64,000 nucleotides of DNA from Paramecium tetraurelia (GCF_000165425.1 NW_001799222.1:372001-436000); one strand, 5' to 3'. Counted from the stretch's first letter, positions 43,401 through 57,455 are shown. A program made the numbers and translations. The notes: generated by a model not told the origin, from the sequence alone.

Positions 43401-46400
43401 CACAGAAATACATATTCAATAATCATGCAACATCTTTATTACAATGAATCCTGGATATGCAGGTAGATCAGAATTACCAGATAATTTGAAAGCACTCTTT
43501 AGACCATGTGCTATGATGGTACCAGACTATGCTCTCATTGCAGAAATATCTCTATATTCATTTGGATTTGTTGAGGCAAGAGCATTGGCTAAAAAGATCG
43601 TTGCTGTATATAAATTATGTTCAGAATAACTGTCAAGTCAAGATCACTATGATTATGGTATGAGAGCAGTCAAAGCAGTTTTGACAGCTGCATAATTACT
43701 CAAACGTAAATCTACTGAAAGAGAAGACATTCTTATTTACAGAGCCATTGGTGATATCAATTTACCAAAGTTCTTAACTAATGATGTGATGTTATTCAAT
43801 GGCATTATGAGTGATCTCTTTCCAGATGTCAAAGTGCAACCAGTTGAATATAAGAATCTGTAAGAAGCTATGAATTCAGTCTTGTAATCTTAGAACATGC
43901 AGATTGTACCTAACTTCAAAAGAAAAGTGTTACAATTATATGAGATGATCAATTGTAGACATGGACTAATGTTGGTTGGACAGACTATGAGTGGCAAAAC
44001 TTCTTGTTATTAAGTATTAGCATCTACTCTAACCTACTGCCATAAAAATGGGTTGTAAGATGAAAGATGTGTTTAATATCATGTGCTAAATCCAAAGTCA
44101 ATTACATTAAACTAATTATATGGATACTCTGATCCTGTCAGTAAGGAATGGACAGAAGGAGTATTGGGTGAAATATATCGTAAATGTGCTACATCCACTT
44201 CTTAGGATCGACAATTTTTGGTCTTCGATGGCCCTGTAGATGCAGCATGGATTGAAAATATGAATACAGTCTTAGATGATAATAAGAAACTGTGTCTAAT
44301 GAGTGGAGAGACCATTGCTATGACTGATAGAATGACAATCATCTTTGAAGTTCAGGATTTAACATAGGCATCTCCTGCAACTGTTAGTAGATGTGGTATG
44401 GTATATTTACAGCCTGATTAACTGGGATGGTTTAATGTATTTTTGAAATAATTACAAGAAGTTCAAAATGTGGATTAAGGCATTCTCATGAGAATTTCAG
44501 ATCTCTTTGAAACCATTATGGAAAAAGCTCAAAAATTCATTAAATAAAAATGTCATGAATATGAATCTGTACCAGAAAACTCATTTTGCATTCATACCTT
44601 ATCAATGTTGATTCAATTGATCTAAACACATCCTGAAGCTATAAAGAAACAAGCAGATCCTAGCATTCTGATTGATGCATTCTTCGTGTATTCTGTTGTA
44701 TGGACAGTCGGCAGTTCTGTGGATGAAATAGGTAGAAAACATTTTGATTAATATCTCAAAAAACTAATTAAGGAACCTCTCAGAAATGAGAATAAAAAAG
44801 ATGTTGTCATCAAAATAGACAAGTAATCCCAGATTCCAGAATTATCAAATACCAACATCTATGATTTCTTCTATGATTCTGAGTTACTCAAATGGAGAAT
44901 GTGGAAAGAATTGCTTCAAGATTCAAAAATACCAGAAAATATAACCTACCAGGAGATACTGGTTGAGACCTCTGAATCCTTAAGAATCACAGCACTAATT
45001 GACAAATGCATAAATCGTCACTCCCCCTTGTTGATAATTGGTCCAAGTGGAGTTGGTAAGACTTGTTATATCCGAAAACACATATCATAATTGTAAAACT
45101 ACTTAAATATATTTGTCAATTTCTCAGCCACTACAAGTGCTAACAAAACACAAATGATTATTGATTCTAAGGTCGAAAGGAAAAGAAAAGGTTTTTATGG
45201 GCCACCATTGGGATTCATCGGACTCATTTACATCGATGATTTAAATATGCCTGCCCCCGATAAATACGGTACTCAAGCTCCTTTGGAGTTGATAAGACAA
45301 TTTTTAGGCACCAAAGGGTGGTATGGACATGACAGATAATTCATGAACATCTTGGATTGCAACGTTATTGCATCAATGGGATTGCCAGGAGGTGGAAGAA
45401 GCTTTGTGACATAGAGATTGTTGAGATTCTTTTAAATTGTATCCATTGTCACTCCTGACACCAACAACATTGTACACATCTTCAATTCCATTATCTCTTG
45501 GCATTTGAATAATATTAAAATAGAAAACACAGATAATGACATTAGGAAGAGTTTCCAATATGCTATTGAAGCTACAATTGATTTATATACATAGATTCGA
45601 GACTAATTAAAGGCAACTCCACGAAAGTCATGGTATATCCTTAATATGAGAGACATCAGTCGAGTAGTACAAGGGATGACTTTGGTGATAAATTCAAAGG
45701 AATTATCACTTGATCATAAGAAAGTTTAGAGATTATGGCTTCATGAAACCACAAGAACCTTTTTTGATAGATTGGAATAGGTTGATCATGAACAATATTC
45801 ATTAATGTTGGCAAACTCAATTAAACTAAAATTAAGAGATGATCTAAAACACATGATTAAACCATACGATGATGTTGCAACTACTAAATACAATATAAAG
45901 AGTTATGTTTGGTCAGACATTCTTTCAGAAGAACCAAATGTTTCAGAAAGAAAATACACAGAGGTAATGTCATCAACTAGAGTGTATTCAAAGTTGCAAT
46001 TCTATTTGGAAGATCTTAATTCCAATACAAAAAAGCCATTGAATTTGGCCTTGTTTGATTATTGTGTTGACCATCTCTTAAGAATCCAAAGAGTCTTAAA
46101 TATGACTTAAGGTCACATGTTATTGATTGGATTAGGAGGATCTGGTAGGTAGAGTCTAACTAGATTGGCATGCTTTATTAGAGAATAAGAATTCTTACAA
46201 ATTGAAGTAGGCAAAGGATATACTTATGAACAATGGAAAGAAACAATGTAGAAATTAATGATAAATGCTGGAGCAGACAATAAGGAGATAACTCTTTGTA
46301 TTTCAGATTCATAAATCAAGAAACCCTTTATTTTAGAGGATGTTAATAATCTACTTAATACAGGTGACATTCCAAATCTCTTTGGATAGGAAGATTTCAT

Positions 46401-49400
46401 TCCATAAATAGATAAACTTAGATTGAAAGCAAAGAAGGAAGGCAAATAGTAATTGTTTGATAATGGGAATAATGCTCAATTCTATGATTATTTTATTGAA
46501 TGTGTCAAGAAGAAACTTCATGTTGTTTTGGTTATGAGTCCCATTGGGGATACTTTAAGATCGAGAATACGCATGTTTCCGAGCATTGTAAATTGTGCAA
46601 CAATTGATTGTTTCCATTAATGGCCTGAAGATGCTTTAGAAGCTGTAGCTAGAAAGTTCTTAGAGGATATACAGATCAAGGATAGTCAATAAAGATTATT
46701 GGTTGCCTAGTGCAAATATATGCATTCATCATTACAGACTATTAGTGAGTAATTCAAATCTCAAGAAGGAAGACACAATTATGTTACTCCTAGTAGTTAT
46801 TTTGAGTTATTGAAGACATTTTAAGCTGTTTTGCATGTAGAGAAAACTAAGTTGGAAGATACTAGAAATATGTATAAGAATGGAGTCACCAAACTTGATC
46901 AAACTTCAGAGGAAGTTAAGAGAATGGAAGCTGAATTAATCGAAAAATAGCCTAAATTAGTTGAAATGAATATTGAAGCCAGTAAATTGGCAGTCATTAT
47001 CAAATAATAGGCAGATGCTATGGAACCTAAGAGATTGTAAGTACAAGAAGAGGAGGCTCGAGTTTCAGAATGTGTTAAAGAGGCTGAAATAATCAATTAA
47101 GAATGCGAGAAAGAATTATCTGTAGCAAAGCCTAAATTAAAATAAGCAGAAGAAGCTTTAAATACCCTATCTCCTGCTGATATTAATTCAATTAAGGCTA
47201 TGTTGAAACCACCAATCACTGTTAAGTTAGTTATGGAATCTGTTTGCGTCTTGTGTGGAGTCCCTCCTATAAGTATGCCTAAACCTGAGAATCCAAAAGA
47301 AAGGTTTATGGATTATTGGGAGGCGAGTAAGAAGTTTTTAGCAGACAAAGATTTCTTATAGAAACTGATTGGCTATGATAAAAATAATATTAAACCTGAA
47401 ATTATGTAGAAAGTCAGAAATAATTATGTCTCCAAGAAGGACGAATTCAATCCAAAAAGAGTTGAAAAGGCGAGTTCTGCTGCTAAAGGATTATGCGAAT
47501 GGGTTCTAGCTTTAGATGAGTATGAAAAGGTACTCACTATTGTTAGACCTAAACAAGAAAAGTATCTTCAATCACAATAGGAAGTAGCAAGATTGTCAGA
47601 GTCATTGAAAATTCTATAATAGGATTTATCTGTTTTAACAGCAGAGATTAATAAGTTAGAATTGGCTTATTAGGAAACTATGAATAATCAATAACAATTA
47701 GATAGAGATATTAAGGAGTGTGAAGTCAAGTTGCAGAGAGCTACAAAGTTGATGGAAGGATTGGGAGGAGAAAGAGAGAGATGGAGTAAGTCATCTGCCA
47801 TTTATGAATAGAGATTAAAATAAGTATTGGGAGATATCATACTATCATCAGGAACTATTGCATATTTAGGGGTCTTTAGTAATAGTTTCAGATAGAAAAC
47901 CATCAAAATGTGGATGGATAACTTGAAGGGTAATATGTAATTCTCTGAAAACTTTTCATTACAGAACATTCTTGGATAACCAATTTTGATTAGACAATGG
48001 AGAATGAATGGATTACCTAGTGATTAGTTCAGCATTGAAAATGGAATTATAATGAATAGATGCCAAAGATTCCCTCTTTTAATAGACCCACAAGGACAGG
48101 GCAATAGATTTATTAGACTAAATGAAAAAGATATAAAATTAGTTAAATTCACAGACAGTGATTTCTTGAGAACATTAGAAAATACATTGCAATTTGGATA
48201 ACCATTACTCATTGAAAATGTATATGAGGATATTGATTCAACTATTGATTCTGTCTTACTCAAGTAAATATTCAAAAGTGCTGGAGTTATGTCAGTCAGA
48301 ATTGGAGATAACATTATACCCTATAATAAATTGTTCAATCTGTTCATGACTACTAAATTAAGCAATCCTCACTACACTCCAGAAATAAGCACTAAAGTGA
48401 CAATTATTAATTTCACCATTACTCAAAGTGGATTAGAGGATCAATTACTAGAAATATGTGTTAGCAAAGAGTAACCAAATTTAGAAGAAGAGAAGAATAG
48501 GTAGATTTTATAGTAACACAAAAACAAACAGGAGTTGTAAAAAATAGAGGATCAAATTCTGAGAGTTTTAAATAAGGCTGAAAATATTTTGAATGATGAG
48601 GAAGCTATTTAAATTTTATAGACTTCCAAAGAAAAATCAAAAGATATTGAAGAGAAATAGGAGACATCAGAATATACAGAGAGAAAGATAGATGAAGCCA
48701 GAGTATAATACAAACCAATTGCTATTCATGGAGCTTTGCTCTTCTTTGCAGTTATATCCCTGGCCTAATTAGATTCTATGTATTAATACTCCTTATCTTG
48801 GTTATTAAATTTGTATTAGGAAGCATTCATTAAAAGTGAACCAAGTTAACGTATTCAATAAAGAATAAATAACATTAATAATATGACACTCCATTTATTG
48901 TATAATTAAGTTTGCCGGGGATTATTTGAAAAAGATAAATTGCTTTACAGTTTCATTATTTTGATCAAAATTCTTGAATAAAAGAAATAAATAGATTTTG
49001 AAGAATTTTCCTTCATTATCAGATAAATAACTATTCCCACTGAAGTACCTGAAAATCCTTACAAAGAATGGTTACCAAACCAAGCCTGGGCAAGAATATA
49101 AGTGCTAATCAAAGTGAACAAGAAATTATCATAAATTGTGGATAGTATGCATAATTTCCCTGAAGTCTGGATGGAATTACTCAACTCTCCTGAAGGTCAT
49201 TAAGTTAGATTGCCAGAACCTTTTGTTGTCATCACACCCATCTAGAGGATGTGTATTATTAAAGCGTTAGGACCTGGTAAACTACCTAAAGTGATACAAG
49301 ACTTTGTTGCTTCTGAATTAGGAGATAAATACACTTAACCCCCACCATTTTCACTCAATTAATCATTTTAGGGTAGCAATCCAAAATCGCCATTATTATT

Positions 49401-51197
49401 TGTATTGCCTGGTACTGATCCAATGAATGCTTTACTTAGTTTTGCTAAATAGAAGGATATCTAATTAAGATCTGTTTCATTGGGTTAAGGATAAGGAGTG
49501 ATTGCAGAAAAGGAAATTGAAGATGCAAAGTAATCAGGAACTTGGGTGATATTATAAAATTGTCATTTATATCCATCATGGATGCCAAAATTAGAAAAGA
49601 TTATAGAGGATATACAAACATAGAAAATGCACAATCATTTCAGACTCTGGTTAAACTAGTATCCCAGTGAGGATTTGCCTGCATCTATTGTTTAGAGTAG
49701 TGTGAAGATGACAAATGAACCTCCAACTGGAATCAAATCGAATCTATAGGTCAGTTATTCTAGTGCTCTTTATTAACAATTAGATTATTCAAATAAGAAA
49801 CTATCAAAACTATTTTATGCATTATCATTTTTCCATGCTATATTATAAGAGCGTAGAAATTACGGACCTATAGGATTTAATATCTATTATGATTTTAATC
49901 AATCCGATCTATTTATATCAATTAGACAACTTTAATAAATGGCTGCCAACGTCTCTATACCATTCCATGCATTACATTATCTAATTGGGGAATGCAACTA
50001 TGGAGGCAGAGTGACTGATGAGAGAGACAGGAGAGTGGTGAGAGCTCTTTTAGATGAGTATCTAACTGATAAAGTCACATAAGACACCTTCTAAATTCAA
50101 GATTTTCCAATCATTGAAGGATTATCATATGAAGAATATATTAATCAATTGAACAATCTGCCACTAGTTCAACCTACTCATCTTTTTGGATTCCATCCCA
50201 ATGCTGAAATCATGAAGGATTAACAATATACTGATGAGATCCTTAGGAAATTGTAACAAACTCTCGGATCCTCATATAGTGAAGGTTAATAAAATGATGA
50301 ATCCAAAAAGGCAGATAATGTCCTTAAATAATTATGTGAAGAGTACCTTGCAAATTTCCCTAGAAAATTTGATATGGAAATTGCAAATGCTAAATACCCT
50401 CATGATTATAAGAACTCTTTTAATACTGTTTTCTAATAGGAAATATCCAGATTCAATAAATTGATCTCAATCATTTAGTAATCATTTATTGACACTTTGA
50501 ATGCCATAAAGGGTTTAACCGCCATGTCTGATTAATTGGAAAAAATTACTCAATCATTTCTAATTGGAGCGGTGCCAGATTAATGGAAAAAACATAGCTA
50601 TCCTTCATTGAAACCATTAGCTTCGTATCTATAGGATTTCCTAAGAAGAATCAGATACTTCCAAAATTGGCTAGATAAATAGATCCCTTATGTCCATTGG
50701 ATCTCTGGCTTCTTCTTTACTCAATCCTTCTTGACTGCTGTCCTACAAAACCATGCGAGAAAATACTCAATAGCAATAGACAAATTAGACTTTGATTTCC
50801 AATTTCTTGAAGAGCCACAACTCAATTTTGAAATTAATTAATTACCTCGATAAGTTAACGGTAACCTATTATCATTTACATTATAGATGGCACTCTTATC
50901 TTTGGACTCTTCATTGAAGGATGCAGATGGGATTATGGTCGAGAAATGATTGTGGAATCTAATCCTAAAGTACTGACAACTCTGGCACCTATCATTTGGC
51001 TGAAACCTATATAAGGGGAAGTAGACACAAGAAACTAATATGTTTGCCCAGTCTACAAAACTGCTGAAAGAAGAGGTGTTCTCTCCACCACTGGTCATTC
51101 TACTAATTTCATTATGAATGTCAATCTGCCAACTGAATAATCATAACATCATTGGGTGAAGAGAGGCGTGGCTATGCTTTGTTAATTAACTGACTGA
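37485..51197 (+). CDS. Axonemal dynein heavy chain (inner-arm type), frame broken in AAA1
   Basis: A ciliary motor of about 4,540 codons. Introns placed at 37510-37538, 37754-37779, 40343-40379 and 50861-50886. The tail (37.5-42.9 kb) includes the linker region [23 protein letters not shown]1 has [20 protein letters not shown] and [12 protein letters not shown] (Walker A/B); AAA2 [17 protein letters not shown]3 [15 protein letters not shown] and [16 protein letters not shown]4 [16 protein letters not shown], as in axonemal dyneins. The stalk and microtubule-binding domain lie near 46.8-47.9 kb. AAA5/6 and the C-terminal cap end [37 protein letters not shown] and [21 protein letters not shown] points to single-headed inner-arm types. 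After DEFNR the frame shifts at about 43301-43310 (to [14 protein letters not shown]) and again at about 43343-43350 (to [17 protein letters not shown]). The N-terminal exons before 37.9 kb are less certain. Confidence 0.93.
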
Positions 51198-51399
51198 CTG
51201 AATACACTGAATTAATTCGATATATATTAATAACATTTTATATAATCAATCATTTTAGATTTTGCAAACTCATTTTAAATATAATAAAGTGATTCCTGTT
51301 AAAATTAAATTAATTCTATTTTAAATCAAGTTTTTCATCATAAATAAACTCATGTTTTCCTTTACATTTAATTATTATAATCTAGAAATTTAAATTATC

Positions 51400-51930
51400 A
51401 TGTATGCTAATACTTTTAAGCAATCCCAAGATTAAAACAATCCTAATCAACTTCCCTAGCCATTCTCTTACATTCCAGACAGTCCAACTTCCAAAGCTTA
51501 GAAAAAAGGAGAGCAAGAACTTTTTAAACTAAGCGTTAATAAGCAAATCAGCACTTAATCAGATGTCGAAAATATCGTTAATTCTTATTTAATCACGAAT
51601 GAAAAAAATAATCTTCCATTAACCAATCATAACAAATTTCTCTAGGTTTCAAATTTTCCTCTCAATGATAATTTTGAAAAGTACGAATATGAAAAACCCA
51701 TTAAAATCTCATAACCCTCTAAGATCTATTGTAAGTTTTGCAATACAAGAAAACCAACTCAATCACTCCTCAAAAATGGATCAAATACATATATCCTCGC
51801 TTGTATTTTATTCATAATTATTCTCCCCCTATTTTGGATTCCTCTGATATCCAAAAAATGCAAAGATTAAATCGAAATCTGTGTTGTTTGTAATCGACAA
51901 ACAAGCTATATTCCATTTAGATTGTTTTGA
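51400..51930 (+). CDS. LITAF-domain-like protein
   Basis: Single exon, 176 residues. The polar N-terminal 120 residues (MYANTFKQSQDQNNPNQLPQ) contain Pro-rich PFSYIPDSPTS. The C-terminal domain has the LITAF layout: a CxxC (IYCKFCNTRKPTQS), a 24-residue hydrophobic segment (NTYILACILFIIILPLFWIP), then a second Cys set (KKCKDQIEICVVCNRQ). LITAF domains bind one zinc and anchor monotopically to endosome or lysosome membranes. The second half carries CxxC plus an upstream Cys rather than the usual HxCxxC, which is a small deviation. It starts 202 bp after the dynein stop, on the same strand. Confidence 0.8.
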
Positions 51931-52018
51931 ATATAGATTTTTGTATTATTAGATTAATCTAAAATAAATACCATTACAGAATTATTATATTGCAAAAATT
52001 GATATCAAAATTGTATTA

Positions 52019-52300
52019 ATGCAACCAAGATTTCAATTTGATAAATTAAAAGTTACAACAAGAAACCTACCATAAGACTCTCAATTTTCATAACATTCTG
52101 TCCAGTATTTCCCTTTTGATTAATTAGCTAAACTCTTATCTACAAATCATAAAAATAGAAATTTAGATGTATCTGCAACGATTATTAATTATCGTAATTA
52201 TCAAAGTAATAACATAATGGCAACTAATCATTATGAAAAATTTATCCTAATAATTTTTAATTATGATACAATAATAATGATAGTGTTCAAATTACTATGA
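52019..52300 (+). CDS. Small hypothetical ORF
   Basis: ATG 52019 opens 93 codons to TGA 52298: MQPRFQFDKLKVTTRNLPQD, SVQYFPFDQLAKLLSTNHKN, then a hydrophobic, AT-rich end. The first 75 residues look coding; the end may hide an intron. It converges on the kinesin gene (stop 66 bp away). No homology recognised. Confidence 0.4.
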
Positions 52301-52365
52301 TATTGGATATAGTTTTATAATTTTTAAATTAAATTAAACATTCATAGATGAGATAAATAATATTT

Positions 52366-54394
52366 TCAGTTATTTTCTTTTTAATCTATTACATTGATGT
52401 AAGTAGTTCCATATAAATTTATTGTTGTTACCTAGGGATCCACAACTCGTGACTTTTTATGAATACTAAGATTTGATAGATCTTTTGATAACTCTCTTGA
52501 ATCATCTTTTGAAATGGAATCTAAATTATACTCTATCTTTTTACTTAGATTTCTATATATTGAATGATGTTTTAAAGGCGATCTAACTGGTGAAGTTCCA
52601 AAAATACTACTTGCAGGAGATCTCTCTCTTGGAGATAATCTCTACTTAATGTGAGAAATATTAGCAAATCTTGGTCTGTCCTCAGCAGGTTATTATGTTA
52701 TCGATGCCTTCTTCTTAATTTAGGAATTATTAGTAGAAGATGAAAATGAAATAGGATATGATTGATCTGAATCTCCACTTGTAGTATATTATGATTAATT
52801 TTTTTGTAATTTAATGGATTCTATAATCGTTTTTTATTAAGCTATGATTAAATCCTTTGAAACTAATTCTTATTGTGATTTCTCTTGATCAGATTTCATG
52901 TCTAGTATTTATTTGGAAAGATCTGCAAATCTTTACTTCCAATAATTTATAGTTGATTATTACTCTTCTGTAATCTAAAGAAGTAACGACTTTAGAATAT
53001 TTTTTTATTATAGATTGGTTTTGAGTGCATTCTATAGTTGTTTTTCAATTATTTGATTTTCTTTTTGTGCAGCCAACAATTTCATATAATTTTCATCCTC
53101 CTATTTAGTTTCTTGTGTTTCTTCAATTTTTAAGGAATTTGCTTGAATTTACGATTAAATTTCCATAATTGAATTGTTAATCTCGTAATATTCTTCAACA
53201 TTTTAGTAGATATCATTGTAAATTTTAGTTAAATAAATTGATTTAGAGGAAGTATCTCCTGAATGTTAAGATTCATTAGTGGGAGACAGATCTTCTGATT
53301 TTGAATTCTGTTGAATTGATGTGACCTCTTTTTGAACCTGTCTCTTGATTTAAGTAGCTCTTTAAGAATAAGTCAATGTATTCAGAATCTCATCGTAGGA
53401 TTGCTTATTCTATTATACACATGCTATCATTATAGTTTTAGTGTTTCCCCCCAAAGAGTCCTGTAAGAGTCTGGTAAGCTTGGAATTTCTATATGGAATG
53501 TGTTAATTTTTCTTTGTTTTATCTGAGAGCATTGTTAGACAATGACTCAAGGCCAACAATGATTTGTTGATATTAGAACCTTCTTACTGGTTTTTTGATT
53601 TCTATTCTAAGTAGACTTTTTCAGAGCCTGCCAAATCTACAATAAACAATTTGGGAGTTAGAATTTAACTAATAATAATTATAATATTAATACTTATCAA
53701 TCTTATAGGATAGGTTTACCTGAATCACAGCGTGGGATCTAGAAGATGAGACATTGTATATAGTTTGGGCCAGACTTCTATTTTGATTGCCAAGGTTCAA
53801 GACCTCTTTCACTTCTTCGCAATTCTTACAAACCATTTACTATACTCCAGATATATATTATCCTCTTTAACTATCCTGCATAATTACTAATGATTTTTGA
53901 TTAGTATTTAAGAGATCCCTTATAGTTTCATTGTATATCTCAATAAAACTCACCTCCACCAATGCATTTGGGTAAGCACTAACTTAAATTGCTTATATAC
54001 TTTGTTTTTTCAACTAAATAATTTAAACATTAGAATGCAAGTCCCTCGTCTTTCTCATTGCCAAAAATAGTGTGTGTTTTCCCTGACCCTGTTATACCAT
54101 AAGCCAAAATCGTTGTATTATAGCCTTCAAGGAAATAATTGATATTATGCTATCACTTTAGATAAAAAAAGCATACTTAGAGAATCTCAGAAAAGATCTA
54201 AGCATTATTTTCGTTATTGAATATACGGTCAAAATGAAACTCTTTATTGTTTCTACCCTATTTGGTAATTACTATTCTCTTTTCATCCAACTCTTAAATA
54301 AGACTGTCCTGACTAGAAATTGCGAATATTATTACTTATTATCTAACAAGGGCTTTACTCTAAGATATACTTAAAAGGGTGTATTATTAGACAT
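52366..54394 (-). CDS. Kinesin with N-terminal motor domain
   Basis: Four introns (23, 27, 22 and 25 nt) give 643 residues exactly in frame. The motor starts [11 protein letters not shown], then [19 protein letters not shown], the P-loop [37 protein letters not shown], switch [11 protein letters not shown], switch [13 protein letters not shown] and [36 protein letters not shown] follows, then a neck. The rest is coiled coil ([34 protein letters not shown]) and a Ser/Pro/Arg-rich tail ([20 protein letters not shown]) with likely phosphosites. The N-terminal motor implies plus-end-directed movement. The subfamily is not clear; the neck and tail do not match kinesin-2 or kinesin-13. The last 20 codons after RVVDPQ are less certain. 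Confidence 0.93.
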
Positions 54395-54476
54395 TTAATT
54401 AGCAGTTAAATATTAAATTTATTTTAATACTATATATAATTTAGCATTTAAAGTAATTATATTAGCACTCTAATAG

Positions 54477-55013
54477 ATGAGCATCCACGAAACTTGTTCA
54501 ACTTCGAATAAAGTTACTGATCATATAAAATGTTCCAAAAACCATATTGCTTACAAATTAAATAACATAAATTTAAATATGCCAACAGTTATAAAAATAA
54601 CATTAAGAAGAAATAAAAAACAATTAAATAGTTTAATTTCTATACCAATTCAAATTTATTTTAGATTTACCTAAATCTACTAGTTATTTTTATCTAAATT
54701 CTTCACACCTCTAATGGAATTAATTTCCGATTCTCTATAGATGATATTAATTCTTTCATTAATTTCAATGGATCACCAAGCAAACTTCTCTTACATCTTA
54801 CTAGATAAAGAAACTCATTTATATTAGGAGTAAGAATCTATAAAATTATCAAATCTAAAAGGTAGAAAAAACCATAGAATTGAAATCATCTTTTAGGTGA
54901 GAATCAAAAAAAAAGAATTTTAATAATAGAGTTCCAAACTTGGATTATATGTATATTCATTTGAACAAAATATCTTCCAAGTCTCTGGCTTCGATAAGTT
55001 CTTTATATTTTGA
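54477..55013 (+). CDS. Candidate plus-strand ORF overlapping the 3' end of the next minus gene
   Basis: ATG 54477 opens 178 code-6 codons: MSIHETCSTSNKVTDHIKCS, MPTVIKITLRRNKKQLNS, then hydrophobic ISIPIQIYFRFT, later MDHQANFSYILLDKETHLYQ and GRKNHRIEIIFQVRIKKKEF. The first and third parts look coding. The last 57 bases overlap the minus-strand gene 54957-55700 tail to tail, so the real stop may be earlier, behind an intron. No family is recognised. It is divergent from the kinesin start, 82 bp away. Confidence 0.4.
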
Positions 55014-55700
55014 TCCCTTTTCCTTAAGTTCATCTATGCTCATTCCTTTGAGTTCTGAAGATATCAATTCCACTTTTTTATTTTTCAATGGACAAGGCTC
55101 ATCTTTAGGAGCTTAATAAGGTTTAGAATTCTTTCTATCCCATTCTTCTTGAATAGGGTCTTCTTCAATTTCTACAAAATAGGTCTTGCCGTTTTCGCAT
55201 CCATCCCAACCGCCACGACTGAATTCAAATGTCTTTTTCTTGTCCTCTGATTTTAAAATCAATTTGTATTGTCCCTGAAAAACAAAGGATAAACAATATT
55301 TCTCATCAATGGCCTTAGCCAATAATTATCCATCTTTGATTGGAAACTTTTCATTATAGTGTGAATACTTCACTGTAACTTCTCCATAAACAGGGACATG
55401 AATTTATGCAAACTCATTTTATTTGATTGGTTCCTGTTACAATTTAAATTGCTACTAATCAGGCTCTGATTTATCAGATAGAATGGACTCTGTTAATTGA
55501 ACAACTTTAGTTTCAGGAGGCTTTTGTTATTATTATTTTGCTTGTTGCTATTATGGGACATTGGCTTTTGTTTGTTTTTTTATAGGTTATTTGGGAGGAG
55601 GAGCTTAATATTTTGGCTTTTATTGTACTGGCTTGGGTTTGAGAGTGACCTTAGTTGAGGAACCTGTGGCCACTCCTTAAATTACTAATTATTATTTCAT
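54957..55700 (-). CDS. Hypothetical protein, low-complexity N-terminus with a conserved C-terminal domain
   Basis: Single exon, 247 residues. The N-terminal 110 residues are Gln/Pro/Lys-rich (VTLKPKPVQQKPKYQAPPPK). The second half looks globular: IHVPVYGEVTVKYSHYNEKFP, YCLSFVFQGQYKLILKSEDKKKTFEFSRGGWDGCENGKTYFVEIEED, then DELKEKGSKYKELIEARDLEDILF. The beta-rich middle could be a small adaptor fold. I do not recognise a named family. Its start codon lies only 3 bp from the start codon of the divergent CK1 gene. Confidence 0.75.
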
Positions 55701-55703
55701 ATA

Positions 55704-57374
55704 ATGAATAATTAAAAGCTCATCAACAACACATATATAACGAAAAAGAGAATTTCTTCTGGTTCTTTTGGTGTCGTATATATGGGATAAGATATCAATA
55801 CTCGGAATTTTGTCGCAATTAAGGTTGATAAGGAAAACAAGGAAGAGTCTAGTCTTCAAAGAGAAGTAAAAATAAAAGTTTATTATCCTTTTAGGCAGAG
55901 ATTCTGAGAAAACTGCAGCATTTAAAACACATTCCAAAACTTTATTGGTCAGGAAGGGAAGTTGATTCAACATACTTAGTGATTCAATATTTGGGAAGAG
56001 ATTTGACCCATTACATTAAAAATTATCGAAAATTTTCATTAAAATGCGTACTCAATATTGCAGAACAAATGATAATAATCTTAGAAAGTTTGCACAAACA
56101 GTAAAGACATTATTTTTATATTCAGTAACGTAATTCATAGGGATATAAAGCCAGAAAATATATTGGTTGGCAAAGAAGATGAAGAAAATCAACTGTTTAT
56201 TGTAGACTTTGGGATTAGTAAGTTTTACAAAGATGAAAATGAATCACATATGTAAGAATGCCTTTCCTATTCCTTAGATCTCTAAGAGATAAACAACCAT
56301 TTATAGGGACCACTCGATATGCAAGTATCAATGCTCACAAAGGATTATCCTTAAGTAGGAGAGATGATATGGAATCCTTATGTTACATGTTGATCTACCT
56401 ATTAAAAGGTATTGATTTATGCACTAAAATATTAGGTTAGCTTCCATGGTAAAATCTTCAGTTTACTTCAGAAGAGGATAAAATAAATTAAGTTGGCCAA
56501 TTAAAAATGAAAATGGACACTAATGAATTGTGCTAAGGATTACCTATTGAATTTGCTAGATACTTGGATTATGTTAAAGGATTGCCATTTAAGTCAGAAC
56601 CAAATTATAAATATTGTTTATCATTGTTCAGAAAAATATCAAATGAGCATAATTACCTATCAAAAGAACTCATTTTTGATTGGATAATATCCCAGAAAAC
56701 TGATAGAGAAGGATAATCATCAAGCAGTAATCTCCTTAATAGCAAACCCTCTTTGTACATTATCATATTAAAACTCTTAGGTTTAAGAAATCCAAAGAAG
56801 ATCTTTCTTCCTGCAACAATCTTTTAGGTTCTCAATTAAATCAATCTATGGAGTAAGATATGAACTCCTTACTCAAAATGCCTGATAAAAAGAGATCGAC
56901 TCTCACACCTGAAATCAATCGCAAAAAAAACAGATTACAATCTATCAGCAGTAATAATGATACAGTTTCTGACAATGATTTCAATAACAGTGTTTTGATT
57001 GGAATACAACCTAGTATCTTAAGTAGACTAAGTAGAATATCTTATAATTCAAACTCAAAGTTTTAGAATAGTAAGTCCAATCATTCATGCACTCCAAACA
57101 CTAATCAACTTGACCATCTCATCTCTATTTCTCCCGATTCTAATTTGGAGAATCTGTTAAATGAATAGAAAAAAAGATCAAATCTTAGTCAATCCTTCAA
57201 TCCAATGCCTAAAGATGATGATACTACTATTGAATTCTAGAAGATGAATGAAGGAGACGAAGGAATAGAGAGGAAATACGTAGAGCTTAAACTTCGCTTT
57301 GTTAGAGCGTATGTAAATTTTGTATATTATGTAGTCGCTTTAAACCTGGACTCAACAATAACCTAAAATAATGA
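55704..57374 (+). CDS. CK1-family protein kinase
   Basis: Six introns of 25-29 nt give 503 residues exactly in frame. The kinase domain opens [19 protein letters not shown] (Gly loop) and VAIKVD (catalytic Lys), then the CK1-like [34 protein letters not shown] is in [16 protein letters not shown] in [12 protein letters not shown], and the CK1 substitution for APE is visible in [43 protein letters not shown]. The C-terminus is a long Ser/Asn-rich tail ending, after a last 26-nt intron, in a Cys cluster ([15 protein letters not shown]). CK1 enzymes are constitutively active Ser/Thr kinases; the tail probably regulates or localises it. The Cys-rich end is unusual for CK1. Confidence 0.92.
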
Positions 57375-57455
57375 AAGTTTTTAGTATCAATTCTCTGCTT
57401 TATTTATATTAATTATAAATATCAAATCAATGACTATGACAATTCAATTACATTA

